Origin: Acidobacteriota bacterium
Lineage (GTDB): Bacteria; Acidobacteriota; Polarisedimenticolia; J045
Reading direction: 5' to 3'
Assembly (NCBI GenBank): GCA_017994815.1
Contig: JAGOJY010000031.1
Location: 1-50,843 of the forward strand
Length of the DNA stretch: 50,843 bases
Program-made: the position numbers and the translations under genes
Part shown: piece after piece, positions 44,201-50,843 of the stretch
How positions within the stretch are numbered: position 1 is the first letter of the stretch
Layout: every line of letters starts with the position of its first letter
The notes under the pieces: generated by a model
Seen by the model: only the letters and a program-made list of their open reading frames with translations
What the model was told of the DNA's origin: nothing
The model's database searches: none

Positions 44201-47200
44201 TCCCAGAAGATCGTGTCCTCGACCACCGGATTGGCGCCGCTGTGGTCGATCATGTCGTCGCCGCAATCGGCGAAGATCGACCGCCGGACGGTCTGGTGCG
44301 CCGAGGCATTGTCCAGGTGCATCACGTCGCCGTCGGCGTCATTCGACTCCGGGGCGCGACCGATGCGCGTGAACCAGCAATCCTCGGCCAGCAGCGTGTG
44401 GCTACCGCCGAGGAACTCGCCGCCGTAGCCGGCGCGCGACCAGACCGTGCGGCGCAGCGTGATCGTGCCGCTGCCGGTCATGTGAATCAGCTTGCCGCCG
44501 TTATCGGCGAAAACGCAGTCGAGGAGCGTCACGGAATGCGAGTTCTCGATGCCCATGACCATCGGGCGCGGGTGACTGACGACCGGCGCGTTGCCGGCGC
44601 CGGTGATGAACACGTGGGACAGCGTCGAGGTGCCGCTCCCGTGATAGAGGAAGCCGCGCCACGACGACGGGTTGGCGACGTTGTGGTCGGGGAGAGTCAG
44701 GCCGGCCGCCCCCGTCGAGGGGAAGAAGAAGATCGGCTCGCCCTCGGTCCCCGGCGCGTTGACGACGCCGCTGACGTCGATCCGCGTCCCGTCGCCGCTC
44801 GCTCCCGGCTCCGCCATGATCAGCGTCCCGGGCAGGATGGTCAGCGTGCTGCCGCCCGGCACGGTCACCGTGCCGGTCAGGTGGATCACGCCGTCGCCCG
44901 GACCCCACGTCAGGCCGTCCCCGGACAGCGTCCCGGAGAGGTTGCGGTAGATCCCGCTCACGTTCCCCAGCACGTGGATCACCTTGGATTCCGAGACCGA
45001 GCTGGTCGTGACGGTGATCTCCACGTCCTGGTCGGCGACGCTGGCCGGGTCGTTGAACGTGAACGACACGGTGCCGACGCCGTTGTAGAAGCGGATCGAG
45101 TCGGTCGTCGGCGGCCCGTTGGCGCCGGTCCCCGCGTTGTAGCGTTCGAAGACCGTCACGGTCAGCGGCACCGCGACCTGGTCCGCGACCCGCCGCGCCG
45201 ACACGGTCCCCAGCTCCGACCACGTCTGCCACGCGATGCGGCCGGCCGCATCGATGACCTCCGCCTTCAGCGTGAACGTCTTGTCGCTGACCATCCGTGA
45301 GGGCATCGTCAGCTTGAGGAACTTGTCCTGGCCGGTCCCCGGCGGGGCGTAGGTCACGCTCTCCGTCGCCCGGTCGATCTCGTTCCCCTGGTGGTCGAGC
45401 GTCTGGACGATGATCGTGTTCGGCCCGGGCACCAGGGTGAAGTTGTAGGTCCACGAAGCGCCGACGCCGCCGGGGTTCGCGATGGTGTAGGTCGCCGGCT
45501 GGCCGTTGACCCGCACTTCCTTCGCCCAGCACTGGTTCAGCTGGCCGCTGAGCAGGATCACCGGGTCTTCGCTCTCGTACGGGCTCGCCGGAACGCCCTG
45601 CAGCGTGGTCTGGCGCTTGATCTCGGCGTTCACCGACGCGCGGTGTGCCGCGACCCAGTCTTTCATCCCCTGCTTGGTCTGCGGACCGCTGCCCTGGGCG
45701 GTTCCGGTCGGGAACAGGACGTCCGGCAGGGCGTCGATCCGGGCGTTCATCGCCTCCTGCGTGAAGACGGTGTCCATGTACTCGCAGATCGCGCCGACGA
45801 ATAGTCCGGCGTAGGCGTTGTTGCGCAGCACGCGCCGCAGCGGCCAGTTCGCGTTGCTGTAGCCGGTGCGCCAGATCGTCTCGTGGGTGTTGGGCAGGAT
45901 GGCGTCGAGGTCCCACGGCAGGAACGTGGCGTGGCTGTAGTCCGGCGCGGGCCAGAAGTAGAGGAAGTAGTCGTCACCGGTGTCGCGGTAGATCCCGCCC
46001 TCGACGTTGTCGAGCAGCATGTGGATCGCGTCCCAGCGCGCCCACTGCGCGACGTCGGCGTAGGACGGCAGGTTCTGCTGGAACCATCCATCGTACGTGT
46101 TCTCGAGGCACAGGTTCCCGCCGTCGCTCGTGCTGCAGTTCATCGCATCGCAGAGCGTGATCAGGTCGGTCCAGTCGTCGTCGTCCTCGTTCGTGACCTT
46201 CTGGTAGCCGTTGCGCTCGTTGCCGTCCACGCGGTACGCGTTCTTGTCGAAGCCCTCCCAGCGCAGGCTGGAGTCGTCGTGGCGCCCGCGGTAGCAGTTG
46301 CCGTCATCCGTGGCAACGCAGTCTTCACCGGCCGGGCAGTCCCGGTCCCTTTCGCACACGGTGCCGCTGACGCTGCAGCGCTCCGGGAACCGCAGCGGCT
46401 GGATCGAGCCGTCCTGCGAGGTGAAGAAGTCCTCGTCGATCCGCTCGACATTGCTGTACATGCAGTTCTGCGTGCCGCCGTGCGCGAGCGGGTTCGTGTT
46501 GAAGCGCACGAAGTGGGAGCGCGGGGCCGGCAGGCCGACGTCCTTGAACAGGCTGTACCCCAGCCCCTGGCGGGCCGGCTGCTGCCCGAGCATGTTGATC
46601 GCCCGGATCGTGAAGCCCATCTCGGACGCCATCGCGTGGTCGCCGGGCAGGTCGATGCGGTACGAGGGCGGGTTCTGGTTCAGGCTGCTCGCGCCGCGGT
46701 AGTTCTCGACGACGTTGTAGAACACCTCGCACGCCGTGGCCGGGCCGCCGGCCGGGCAGCGCAGGAACGTCGCGTCGTACTCGGTCTTGTCGCGCGTCCC
46801 CTGCCGGTTGCGCGTGTACTGCGTCGTGATCATGTGGTACGAGGGGAAGTCCGCCGGTAAGGCCGCGCTACTGAACTTGCACAGGAAAACCTGCGCCGGG
46901 TGGCTGCCCGCGCCGGGGAAGTTCCCGTCGTGCCCCACCGGGGCGACCATCGCGCCGGAAGCGTTGCTGGCCCGGATCGCGAAGTCGAGCCGCTGGTCTT
47001 CCGCGAGACCCGACAGCACCACGCCGTAGACGTGGTCGCCGGCCGCGCCGTCGCCGTGCAGCCCATCGTCGAACATCGTCACGGGCGTGTACGCGACGGT
47101 GGGCTCCTGATCCTGCCGGTACTGGAGCGTCACGGTCGGGGTGCCCGCATCGACGACGAACGCCGTGATCGTGACCGGCTGGCCCGCGCCCGGGATCGGC

Positions 47201-49416
47201 GGGGCGTGGTGCACGGCGCTGATCACCGGGAGCGCGGCGGCGAAGTAACGGCCGTTGGCCGCGCCCGGGGTGCCGAGCGCGGCGAGCGAGGGCCGCCACG
47301 CGCCGCCGTACTGGTTCGGCATGCCGGGGTTGACCAGCTCGAGCGACGGCCCGTCGCCGTCCGCGGCCGGCGCCCACTCGCCGCCGTCGTCGTACGGCAC
47401 CGAGTCGAGAACGTGACCGTAGGAATCGGAAAGTTCGAGCGTCTCGCCGCCGTTCGCGAGGTCGCCGCTGGTCCACTGCAGGACCGTCACGCCGACGGGG
47501 ATCGTCACCTTCGTCTGCAGGACCGCCGGGTTCTCGGCCAACACCAGGTACTCGCCGGGATCCAGCAATGTCCCCGCCGGGAACGTGTGGGTGACGCCGG
47601 AGGTCCGGAATCCTCCGAGGTCGATCGTCTGGACGTCGTCGTTGTACAACTCGAGGAACTGCAGGTCTTCCGGATTCTGGCCGAGCGTGACCGACGCGCT
47701 CGACGGATGGTAGAAGATCTCGTTGATGACGACCTTGGGCAGGCCGTTGAAGTAGAGCCAGCTGTCGCCGGCGAAAGGAACCGCAGTGAGACTCTGGATC
47801 CCGCCGTCGCCGCGCAGGACGACGTCGAGCGTGCCGGGGACCGGCGGGGTGACGGTGAACACGTACGGCCCCGCGCCACTGCCGGTCACGCCCGTGGCGG
47901 AGACACCCTCCACGCTGAGATCGTCCGCCGTGACCCCCGTCACCGGTTCGGAGAACGTGACCGACACCTGCGTCAGGGACTCGATCACCGAGTCGCGCGT
48001 CGGAACCTCCGCGATGATCGTCGGTGCGCCGGAGAACACGCTGTTCGCCGCGCCGCACGTTCCACCAGCGGCCAGCGACGCCGCCCACGCCGGCGCCTGC
48101 CACGCGCACGCCGACTGCCCGGTGGCGATGCACGCATCTCCCACGAGCGGGTTCTTTCGTTCGAGGCTCGGGCCATCCCCGTCCGCCGCGGGCGGCCAGC
48201 CGTTGCCGTCGTCGAAGTACACCCGGTCCACCAGGACCCCGCTCGCATCCCGCAGCGAGATCGGTTCCCCAGCGTTGGCCAGGCTGTCGTCCAATCCCCA
48301 GGTGTGGCTCGTCACGCAGCCATGAACGGTCGCGAGGGTCGCCGGGTCCTTGGCGGCGACGATGAACTCGCCGGGTTGGAGGATCGTGCCCGCCGGAAAA
48401 ACGACGCCGGGCGAGCTGAACTCCGTCAGGTTCCATCCGGAGATGTCAACCGGCACCGCCTCCGCATTGACGAGTTCGATGAACTCCGTCAAGTCGTTCG
48501 TGTAGTCGGGGTTGTAGTGGATCTCGTTGATGACCACCCTCGGCACCGAGATCGAGTAGAGCCACGTGTCGCCGGAAAACGCGTGCGCCTCGAGGTCCTG
48601 GATTGCCCCCGGGCCGAGCACAACGCTGATCGACGGCAGGGTCGGCGTGGCAAACCCAGTGAAGACGTACGGCCCGGCGCCGCTGCCGGAGACGGAAGTC
48701 GCCGGCGAGCCGGCGACCGTGAGGTCCGCAGCCACCACTCCGGTCACGCTCTCCGCGAACATCACCTCGACTTGACTCAGGTCCGGCACCACCGAGTTGC
48801 GGGTGGGATCTTCCCACAGCACGGTCGGGCCTTCCGTGAACGAGCTGTTGACTTGGCCCGGCGTCCCGTTGATCCCGGCGGAGGCCTTCCACACCACCGC
48901 GTAGGCGTTGTCGTACCCCGGGTTCATCAACTCTAGCGTCGGGCCGCTGCCGTCGGCCGCCGGGGGCCACGGCGCGACATCGTCGAACGTCACGTCGTCC
49001 ACGACGTTCGACCCGGTATCCACCAGCTGCAGCCAATCGCCGGAGTTGCTGAGGTCGCTACCCGCGGTGAGCTGGAGCACCAGGACCCCGACCGGGATTC
49101 CGGGGACCGTCGCCCGCAGGAGCGCCGGGTCGTCCGCGACGACGATGAACCCGCCTGCCGCCAGCGTCGTCCCGGCCGGGAAGATGAAATTCACCCCCTG
49201 GCTGAACGACCAGCCCGACAGGTCCACCGACCCCGGCCCCGTGTTGAACAGCTCGATGAATTGCAGCCCCTCGGGGTCGTTGGGCGGTTCGACCCCGTCG
49301 TCCGACGGGTGGTAGTGGATTTCGTTGATCACGACCGCGGCCTGGGCCGTCCCAGCGGCCAACGCCAGCGCCGCGCAGATGAACGTGATCACGAACAGGC
49401 GGGTAAACGATTTCAT
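38251..49416 (-). CDS. Giant secreted protein: lamin-tail, CotH kinase, beta-helix, DNRLRE, CTDC and dockerin
   Basis: A 3721-residue exported protein. ATG 49416 has GGGAGG as SD; signal peptide [20 protein letters not shown] to AQA. Approximate order: three LTDs (25-205, 290-462, 558-725) separated by SbsA-like Ig domains (195-290, 462-558), Ig-like (725-845), CotH kinase (850-1270, with [11 protein letters not shown] and the motif [12 protein letters not shown]), Ig-like region to 1480, right-handed beta-helix (1485-1838), four DNRLRE modules (1982-2165, 2295-2485, 2638-2835, 3222-3417) alternating with CTDC repeats, a galactose-binding-like domain (2995-3175), and a C-terminal two-loop dockerin (3640-3715, [13 protein letters not shown] and [15 protein letters not shown]). 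No sortase, PEP-CTERM or T9SS tail is seen; the dockerin may serve as the attachment. Confidence 0.87.
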   Translation of the reverse strand: MKSFTRLFVITFICAALALAAGTAQAAVVINEIHYHPSDDGVEPPNDPEGLQFIELFNTGPGSVDLSGWSFSQGVNFIFPAGTTLAAGGFIVVADDPALLRATVPGIPVGVLVLQLTAGSDLSNSGDWLQLVDTGSNVVDDVTFDDVAPWPPAADGSGPTLELMNPGYDNAYAVVWKASAGINGTPGQVNSSFTEGPTVLWEDPTRNSVVPDLSQVEVMFAESVTGVVAADLTVAGSPATSVSGSGAGPYVFTGFATPTLPSISVVLGPGAIQDLEAHAFSGDTWLYSISVPRVVINEIHYNPDYTNDLTEFIELVNAEAVPVDISGWNLTEFSSPGVVFPAGTILQPGEFIVAAKDPATLATVHGCVTSHTWGLDDSLANAGEPISLRDASGVLVDRVYFDDGNGWPPAADGDGPSLERKNPLVGDACIATGQSACAWQAPAWAASLAAGGTCGAANSVFSGAPTIIAEVPTRDSVIESLTQVSVTFSEPVTGVTADDLSVEGVSATGVTGSGAGPYVFTVTPPVPGTLDVVLRGDGGIQSLTAVPFAGDSWLYFNGLPKVVINEIFYHPSSASVTLGQNPEDLQFLELYNDDVQTIDLGGFRTSGVTHTFPAGTLLDPGEYLVLAENPAVLQTKVTIPVGVTVLQWTSGDLANGGETLELSDSYGHVLDSVPYDDGGEWAPAADGDGPSLELVNPGMPNQYGGAWRPSLAALGTPGAANGRYFAAALPVISAVHHAPPIPGAGQPVTITAFVVDAGTPTVTLQYRQDQEPTVAYTPVTMFDDGLHGDGAAGDHVYGVVLSGLAEDQRLDFAIRASNASGAMVAPVGHDGNFPGAGSHPAQVFLCKFSSAALPADFPSYHMITTQYTRNRQGTRDKTEYDATFLRCPAGGPATACEVFYNVVENYRGASSLNQNPPSYRIDLPGDHAMASEMGFTIRAINMLGQQPARQGLGYSLFKDVGLPAPRSHFVRFNTNPLAHGGTQNCMYSNVERIDEDFFTSQDGSIQPLRFPERCSVSGTVCERDRDCPAGEDCVATDDGNCYRGRHDDSSLRWEGFDKNAYRVDGNERNGYQKVTNEDDDDWTDLITLCDAMNCSTSDGGNLCLENTYDGWFQQNLPSYADVAQWARWDAIHMLLDNVEGGIYRDTGDDYFLYFWPAPDYSHATFLPWDLDAILPNTHETIWRTGYSNANWPLRRVLRNNAYAGLFVGAICEYMDTVFTQEAMNARIDALPDVLFPTGTAQGSGPQTKQGMKDWVAAHRASVNAEIKRQTTLQGVPASPYESEDPVILLSGQLNQCWAKEVRVNGQPATYTIANPGGVGASWTYNFTLVPGPNTIIVQTLDHQGNEIDRATESVTYAPPGTGQDKFLKLTMPSRMVSDKTFTLKAEVIDAAGRIAWQTWSELGTVSARRVADQVAVPLTVTVFERYNAGTGANGPPTTDSIRFYNGVGTVSFTFNDPASVADQDVEITVTTSSVSESKVIHVLGNVSGIYRNLSGTLSGDGLTWGPGDGVIHLTGTVTVPGGSTLTILPGTLIMAEPGASGDGTRIDVSGVVNAPGTEGEPIFFFPSTGAAGLTLPDHNVANPSSWRGFLYHGSGTSTLSHVFITGAGNAPVVSHPRPMVMGIENSHSVTLLDCVFADNGGKLIHMTGSGTITLRRTVWSRAGYGGEFLGGSHTLLAEDCWFTRIGRAPESNDADGDVMHLDNASAHQTVRRSIFADCGDDMIDHSGANPVVEDTIFWDGDDKTVSLSAGGSITFDNVLVFGMPIGINGAGGIVRNSTITAGMPMGTPTSVDETIIWSSGVNTGSCNGNINYTDAGSTAHLGCGTGNLNVNPQFESTASLAWDYDPAVGSSVLTAGPTGGRIGWLGFPDGAICSTAADCDDANACTVNTCVQGACVFDAITGCEPCQGAEDCDDGDPCNVDGCDAGACTHVIGNNGVICNDGQSCTINDMCSAGACVGTESCPPGQACSPTSGMCVSGPQAITFRQGVDEYAGTQDTYLYQYGPNTVEGGLDTWRWDTSDGATGYYEYGLIRFDEIIGAGADQIPQGSTINSATLTLEVFNGGATPQGTVREVAVEWSQATATWNNFGGEAGVQADEYGALVGNAPIASGTVTVDVTASLQRWVTNPAANLGWIFVPASDDGVQVRSAEYATVTNRPLLSVTFTAPVTTCTTDEECDDGLYCNGVESCDDVASVCVPGDAVGCGFTFACAINTCNETTDTCDHAPNDAFCDDGDACNGAETCSLLAGCLPGTPPSCDDGIACTTDSCVSPDGCQHVDSCPGGQTCNHTTGVCTTGPVTMTFQQGDANGYLGTVDTYIDSALGSQATVTPIVCDGSPVEQILVRFDGLFGNGAHQIPQGATVNSATLTLHVGTGANDQCANPVNYHRLLQPWEATDVWATFGAVPWNTTAGVQNDGVDALAAIDATVTMTTANTAYPVTVTATVQAWANDPATNHGWVILPTSNDGLRLDSSEATTLSARPLLSITYTAPVTSCTTSEQCNDGLFCNGTETCNLGTQLCEAGTPPDCADSVACTLDACNETSDACEHVPDNTACDDSNVCTDNVCNVTLGCTFPDNTAPCSDGNACTTGDVCAGGSCQAGTTPLVCDDGLACTNDSCAPASGCQFLDNCTGGQTCNHTTGTCTTGPVTMTFQQGDANAYAGTADTYIGSGLASMATTNPLVIDLDPTVEQVLIRFDGIFGSGANQVPQGATIDSATLTMRVGGTTYDESPNPVNFHRLLHPWADTGLWADYGVAPWNATAGIQADGVDALAAIDATTTMSALNTSYPVDVTTSVQAWSSDPASNYGWAILMASGTDGLRLQSAESATLAYRPLLSVTYTAPVTTCTSHEQCDDGLYCNGVETCNFGTSLCVAGTPPDCTDAVACTLDTCNETSDACENVPDNTTCDDSNVCTDNVCNPTAGCTYPNNTASCSDGNACTTGDVCAGGSCVSGGAADCDDDVACTDDSCDTLNGCQHADNCTGGLVCNLSSGFCEVSLVPTLPIDVGVTWAYFKGSVEPPAEWTTIAFDDSGWLEGPSGFGYGSDCSAQHTTPNGTTLSDMQNGYLSVYLRREFRVDNTAAVLGLTLTADFDDSFVAYINGIEVARRNLTGTPPAYNQVATADHECSVCDGTCNAAENIDITAFKSALVVGTNVLAIQAHNLTLASTDFTITPSMTATMAECTGDADCNDNVACTDDSCVGFACQHVDNCSGGLSCDLGTGMCIAGPVTKTFQFGDANGYGGTADTFIDAALGSQATTTPIVVDGSPEEHVLVRFADIFGPGVNQVPQGAAISSATLTLRVGSTDGDRSATAVNYHRLLHAWVDTDVWAAYGVAPWNGQGGIQADGVDAVTVAEATVTMGAENTPYPVDVTGSVQAWANDPSSNFGWVILPTGQDGLRLASSESTTVAYRPQLSITYTAPITSCTSNEQCNDGLYCNGVETCNLGTELCEAGTPPCSDALACTADTCDEGTDTCSHEALVCNDDNACTDDACVEPTGCAFTNVAAGTSCADGLFCNGAETCNGSGACQAGASPCDDGVGCTTDSCDEGADTCSHAPCAMAAAAAGSRYIAVTPPSGLASVALRVSTPGLACLPQYVDATGGLTAVPVFRSSAEWGTVLVRGRPIVPLTPYTVQAEVTAGTPIATAAATTWAWADVNGTDGVNVFDILCVLDGSRGIFTKCPLAAVDLAGDTPDGIVDGADIQSVLDGFQSLPYPDADPCAGNGR
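41960..42530 (-). repeat. DNRLRE module, duplicate of 32730-33310
   Basis: Partner of the module in the phosphoesterase giant. The similarity at base level includes synonymous sites, so the exchange is relatively recent. Confidence 0.7.
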
Positions 49417-49441
49417 TTCCAAGCCTCCCGTCGAGCCAGGC

Positions 49442-49477
49442 GGGGCTCCGCCCCCGGGCGGCCGCCCCGCGGCCGCC
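49442..49477. other. Two adjacent GC hairpins in the leader of the CotH/beta-helix gene
   Basis: The first is GGGGC/GCCCC on a TCC loop (49442-49454). The second has perfect 9-bp arms GGCGGCCGC/GCGGCCGCC on a CCC loop (49457-49477). They sit 25-60 bp upstream of the start codon in the 215-bp gap, so they could terminate the upstream transcript or fold in the 5' leader. Confidence 0.4.
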
Positions 49478-49631
49478 TCTTGGGCGGGTCAAACTGCCGG
49501 TTCACAGCCCCAGTTCGTCACTCCGCGCGCCACGGCACTCGTCGCGGCGTGCGCTCCTTCCATCCCTCCGGCGCGGCGGGACCCCCGTTGGCCCGCCGCC
49601 CCGGCCGTGCTCCTTCAATCGCTCCCGGCGA

Positions 49632-50843
49632 TCACGGGCAGTCGAGGAACGGCAGCCGCTCCTCGCCGGTGGTCGCGTATCCGTAACTCCCCTTGCCGAC
49701 CGGGTTCTCCGCGCGGATCAGGTAGTAGTAGCCGTCCCCGCGCGGCGGCCGCGGCCGGTTGTCGGTGTACGTCGGCGCCGCCTGGTCGTCCGCCAGGCAC
49801 ATCGCGCCGATCACGCCTTCGTCGAAGTGCAGTTCGCTGAGGTAGCCGGTGGTGACGTCGTACCAGGTGCTCTCGCCCTGGCCGTCCCAGGTGAGCGCCG
49901 TTTGCGCATCGCCCGTCAGCATCAGGTTGTCCACCTCCGGCGGCGGTGAGAGCGGCACACCCTGGCAGATCCCGTCCTGGCAGGTGTCGCCCACCGTGGT
50001 CGGGTTGCTGTCGTCGCACTCCGTCCCGTTCGCCAGCGGATCGGCGAAGCACCCGCCGGTCGCAGGATCGCAGGCCCCGACGTTGCACTGGTCGTTCAGC
50101 GCCGAGCAGTCCACGGGCGTGCCGGGCTCGCAACCGGTAGGCGTGCACGTCTCCGTGCCGTCACAGAGCTGCCCGTTGTCGCAGGCCGCATCGTTCAACG
50201 CGTGATCGCAGCTGTCGGTCGTCTCGTTGCAGGAGTCCGTCGTGCAGGCGACCGAGTCGTCGCAGTTCGGCGGCGTGCCGGCCTGGCAGTCCTCCACCGG
50301 GTCGCAGGTCTCGATCCCGGTGCAGAACAGACCATCGCTGCAGGCCCCGTCGTCCGGCGCGTGCAGCACGAGGTCGTTGGCCTCGTCGCAGGTGTCGACC
50401 GTGCAACCCACGCCGTCGTCCACCACCGGCGGCGTGCCGGCCTGGCAGTCCTCCACCGGGTCGCAGGTCTCGGTCCCGGTGCAGAACAGACCATCGCTGC
50501 AGGCCCCGTTGTCCGGCGTGTGCAGCACGAGGTCGTTGGCCTCGTCGCAGGTGTCGACCGTGCAACCCACGCCGTCGTCCACCACCGGCGGCGTGCCGGC
50601 CTGGCAGTCCTCCACCGGATCGCAGGTCTCGGTCCCGTCGCAGAACAGACCATCGCTGCAGGCCCCGTTGTCCGGCGCGTGCAGCACGAGGTCGTTGGCC
50701 TCGTCGCAGCTGTCCACCGTGCAGGCCACGCCGTCGTCCACGACCGGCGGCGTGCCGGCCTGGCAGTCCTCCACCGGGTCGCAGGTCTCGATCCCGGTGC
50801 AGAACAGACCATCGCTGCAGGCCCCGTCGTCCGGCGCGTGCAG
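49632..50843 (-). CDS. C-terminal part of a secreted CTDC-repeat protein (runs off the window)
   Basis: The frame is open to the window edge, so only the last 403 residues are seen and no start is given. About 290 residues are CTDC-type cysteine repeats of the form DDGVACTVDSCDEAND and CSDGLFCTGTETCDP, in almost identical 53-residue units at the left of the protein and more divergent ones after. The last 110 residues are the shared C-terminal domain (WYDVTTGYLSEL, GYYYLIRAENPVGKGSYGY, final DCP). It ends 215 bp before the CotH/beta-helix gene and is probably in the same leftward series. The missing N-terminal part may carry the functional domains. Confidence 0.8.
   Translation of the reverse strand: MHAPDDGACSDGLFCTGIETCDPVEDCQAGTPPVVDDGVACTVDSCDEANDLVLHAPDNGACSDGLFCDGTETCDPVEDCQAGTPPVVDDGVGCTVDTCDEANDLVLHTPDNGACSDGLFCTGTETCDPVEDCQAGTPPVVDDGVGCTVDTCDEANDLVLHAPDDGACSDGLFCTGIETCDPVEDCQAGTPPNCDDSVACTTDSCNETTDSCDHALNDAACDNGQLCDGTETCTPTGCEPGTPVDCSALNDQCNVGACDPATGGCFADPLANGTECDDSNPTTVGDTCQDGICQGVPLSPPPEVDNLMLTGDAQTALTWDGQGESTWYDVTTGYLSELHFDEGVIGAMCLADDQAAPTYTDNRPRPPRGDGYYYLIRAENPVGKGSYGYATTGEERLPFLDCP
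50269..50843 (-). repeat. 159-bp in-frame tandem repeats
   Basis: The marker GTCGCAGGTC starts at 50301, 50460, 50619 (first base changed) and 50778, an exact 159-bp period (53 codons). At least 3.6 units are in the window and the array continues past its end. Differences between units are few and often synonymous. Such arrays are prone to length change and to assembly collapse. Confidence 0.9.

Noticed and set aside
20301..49416. A cellulosome, on the basis of cohesin and dockerin
   Set aside because: No glycoside hydrolase, esterase, lyase or cellulose-binding module is recognisable in the window; the associated domains are lamin-tail, CotH and DNRLRE.
50269..50843. Regular repeats that could suggest a CRISPR array
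   Set aside because: The 159-bp units have no repeat/spacer alternation and are in-frame codons of a cysteine-repeat protein; no cas gene nearby.

Overview
This is a GC-rich (roughly two-thirds or more G+C) chromosomal window from a bacterium that I cannot place confidently. The gene content fits an uncultured Acidobacteriota-, Myxococcota- or Eisenbacteria-like lineage: very large secreted proteins with lamin-tail, CotH, DNRLRE and CTDC-type cysteine repeats, tandem GAPDH genes, and an archaeal-type phosphoglycerate mutase homologue beside threonine synthase. No rRNA or ribosomal protein gene is present to settle this.

Layout. (1) 1-2082 is the end of an integrative element: a zinc-ribbon tyrosine recombinase ends 20 bp from the CCA end of a tRNA-Ser(UGA) gene, preceded by a small secreted protein, a decayed zinc-ribbon fragment and a duplicated copy of the integrase 5' end. 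(2) 2215-16148 is ordinary chromosome: a FlhG/MinD-type ATPase; a leftward operon of two GAPDH paralogues, a CaCA-type cation exchanger and a Yip1-like membrane protein, ending at a strong hairpin; an EamA permease; a small anchored protein; a GT39-like glycosyltransferase with TPRs; a degenerate histidine-kinase-like protein; then an ApgM-family enzyme, a MetY-like PLP enzyme and threonine synthase, which together look like homoserine, threonine and methionine metabolism. (3) 16308-20175 is a rightward four-gene operon: secreted lamin-tail protein, VTC-domain protein, DUF4956 membrane protein and a small one-helix protein. (4) 20301-50843 is a leftward series of five secreted proteins, three of them 1960, 3436 and 3721 residues long; the fifth runs off the window.

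The remarkable part is regions 3 and 4. The leftward proteins combine lamin-tail domains, two CotH-type kinase domains, a calcineurin-like phosphoesterase, a beta-helix, eight DNRLRE modules, many CTDC-like cysteine repeats, and both cohesin-like and dockerin-like modules. A small two-cohesin protein (26326-27786) sits among them like a mini-scaffoldin. My inference is a cell-surface matrix or appendage held together by cohesin-dockerin contacts and possibly modified by secreted phosphotransfer enzymes, with the VTC/DUF4956 pair as its membrane and cytoplasmic partner. A dispersed inverted repeat of about 125 bp brackets 13.0-20.3 kb; each copy starts at the stop codon of the gene before it.

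All domain names come from motif recognition by eye; no search was run.
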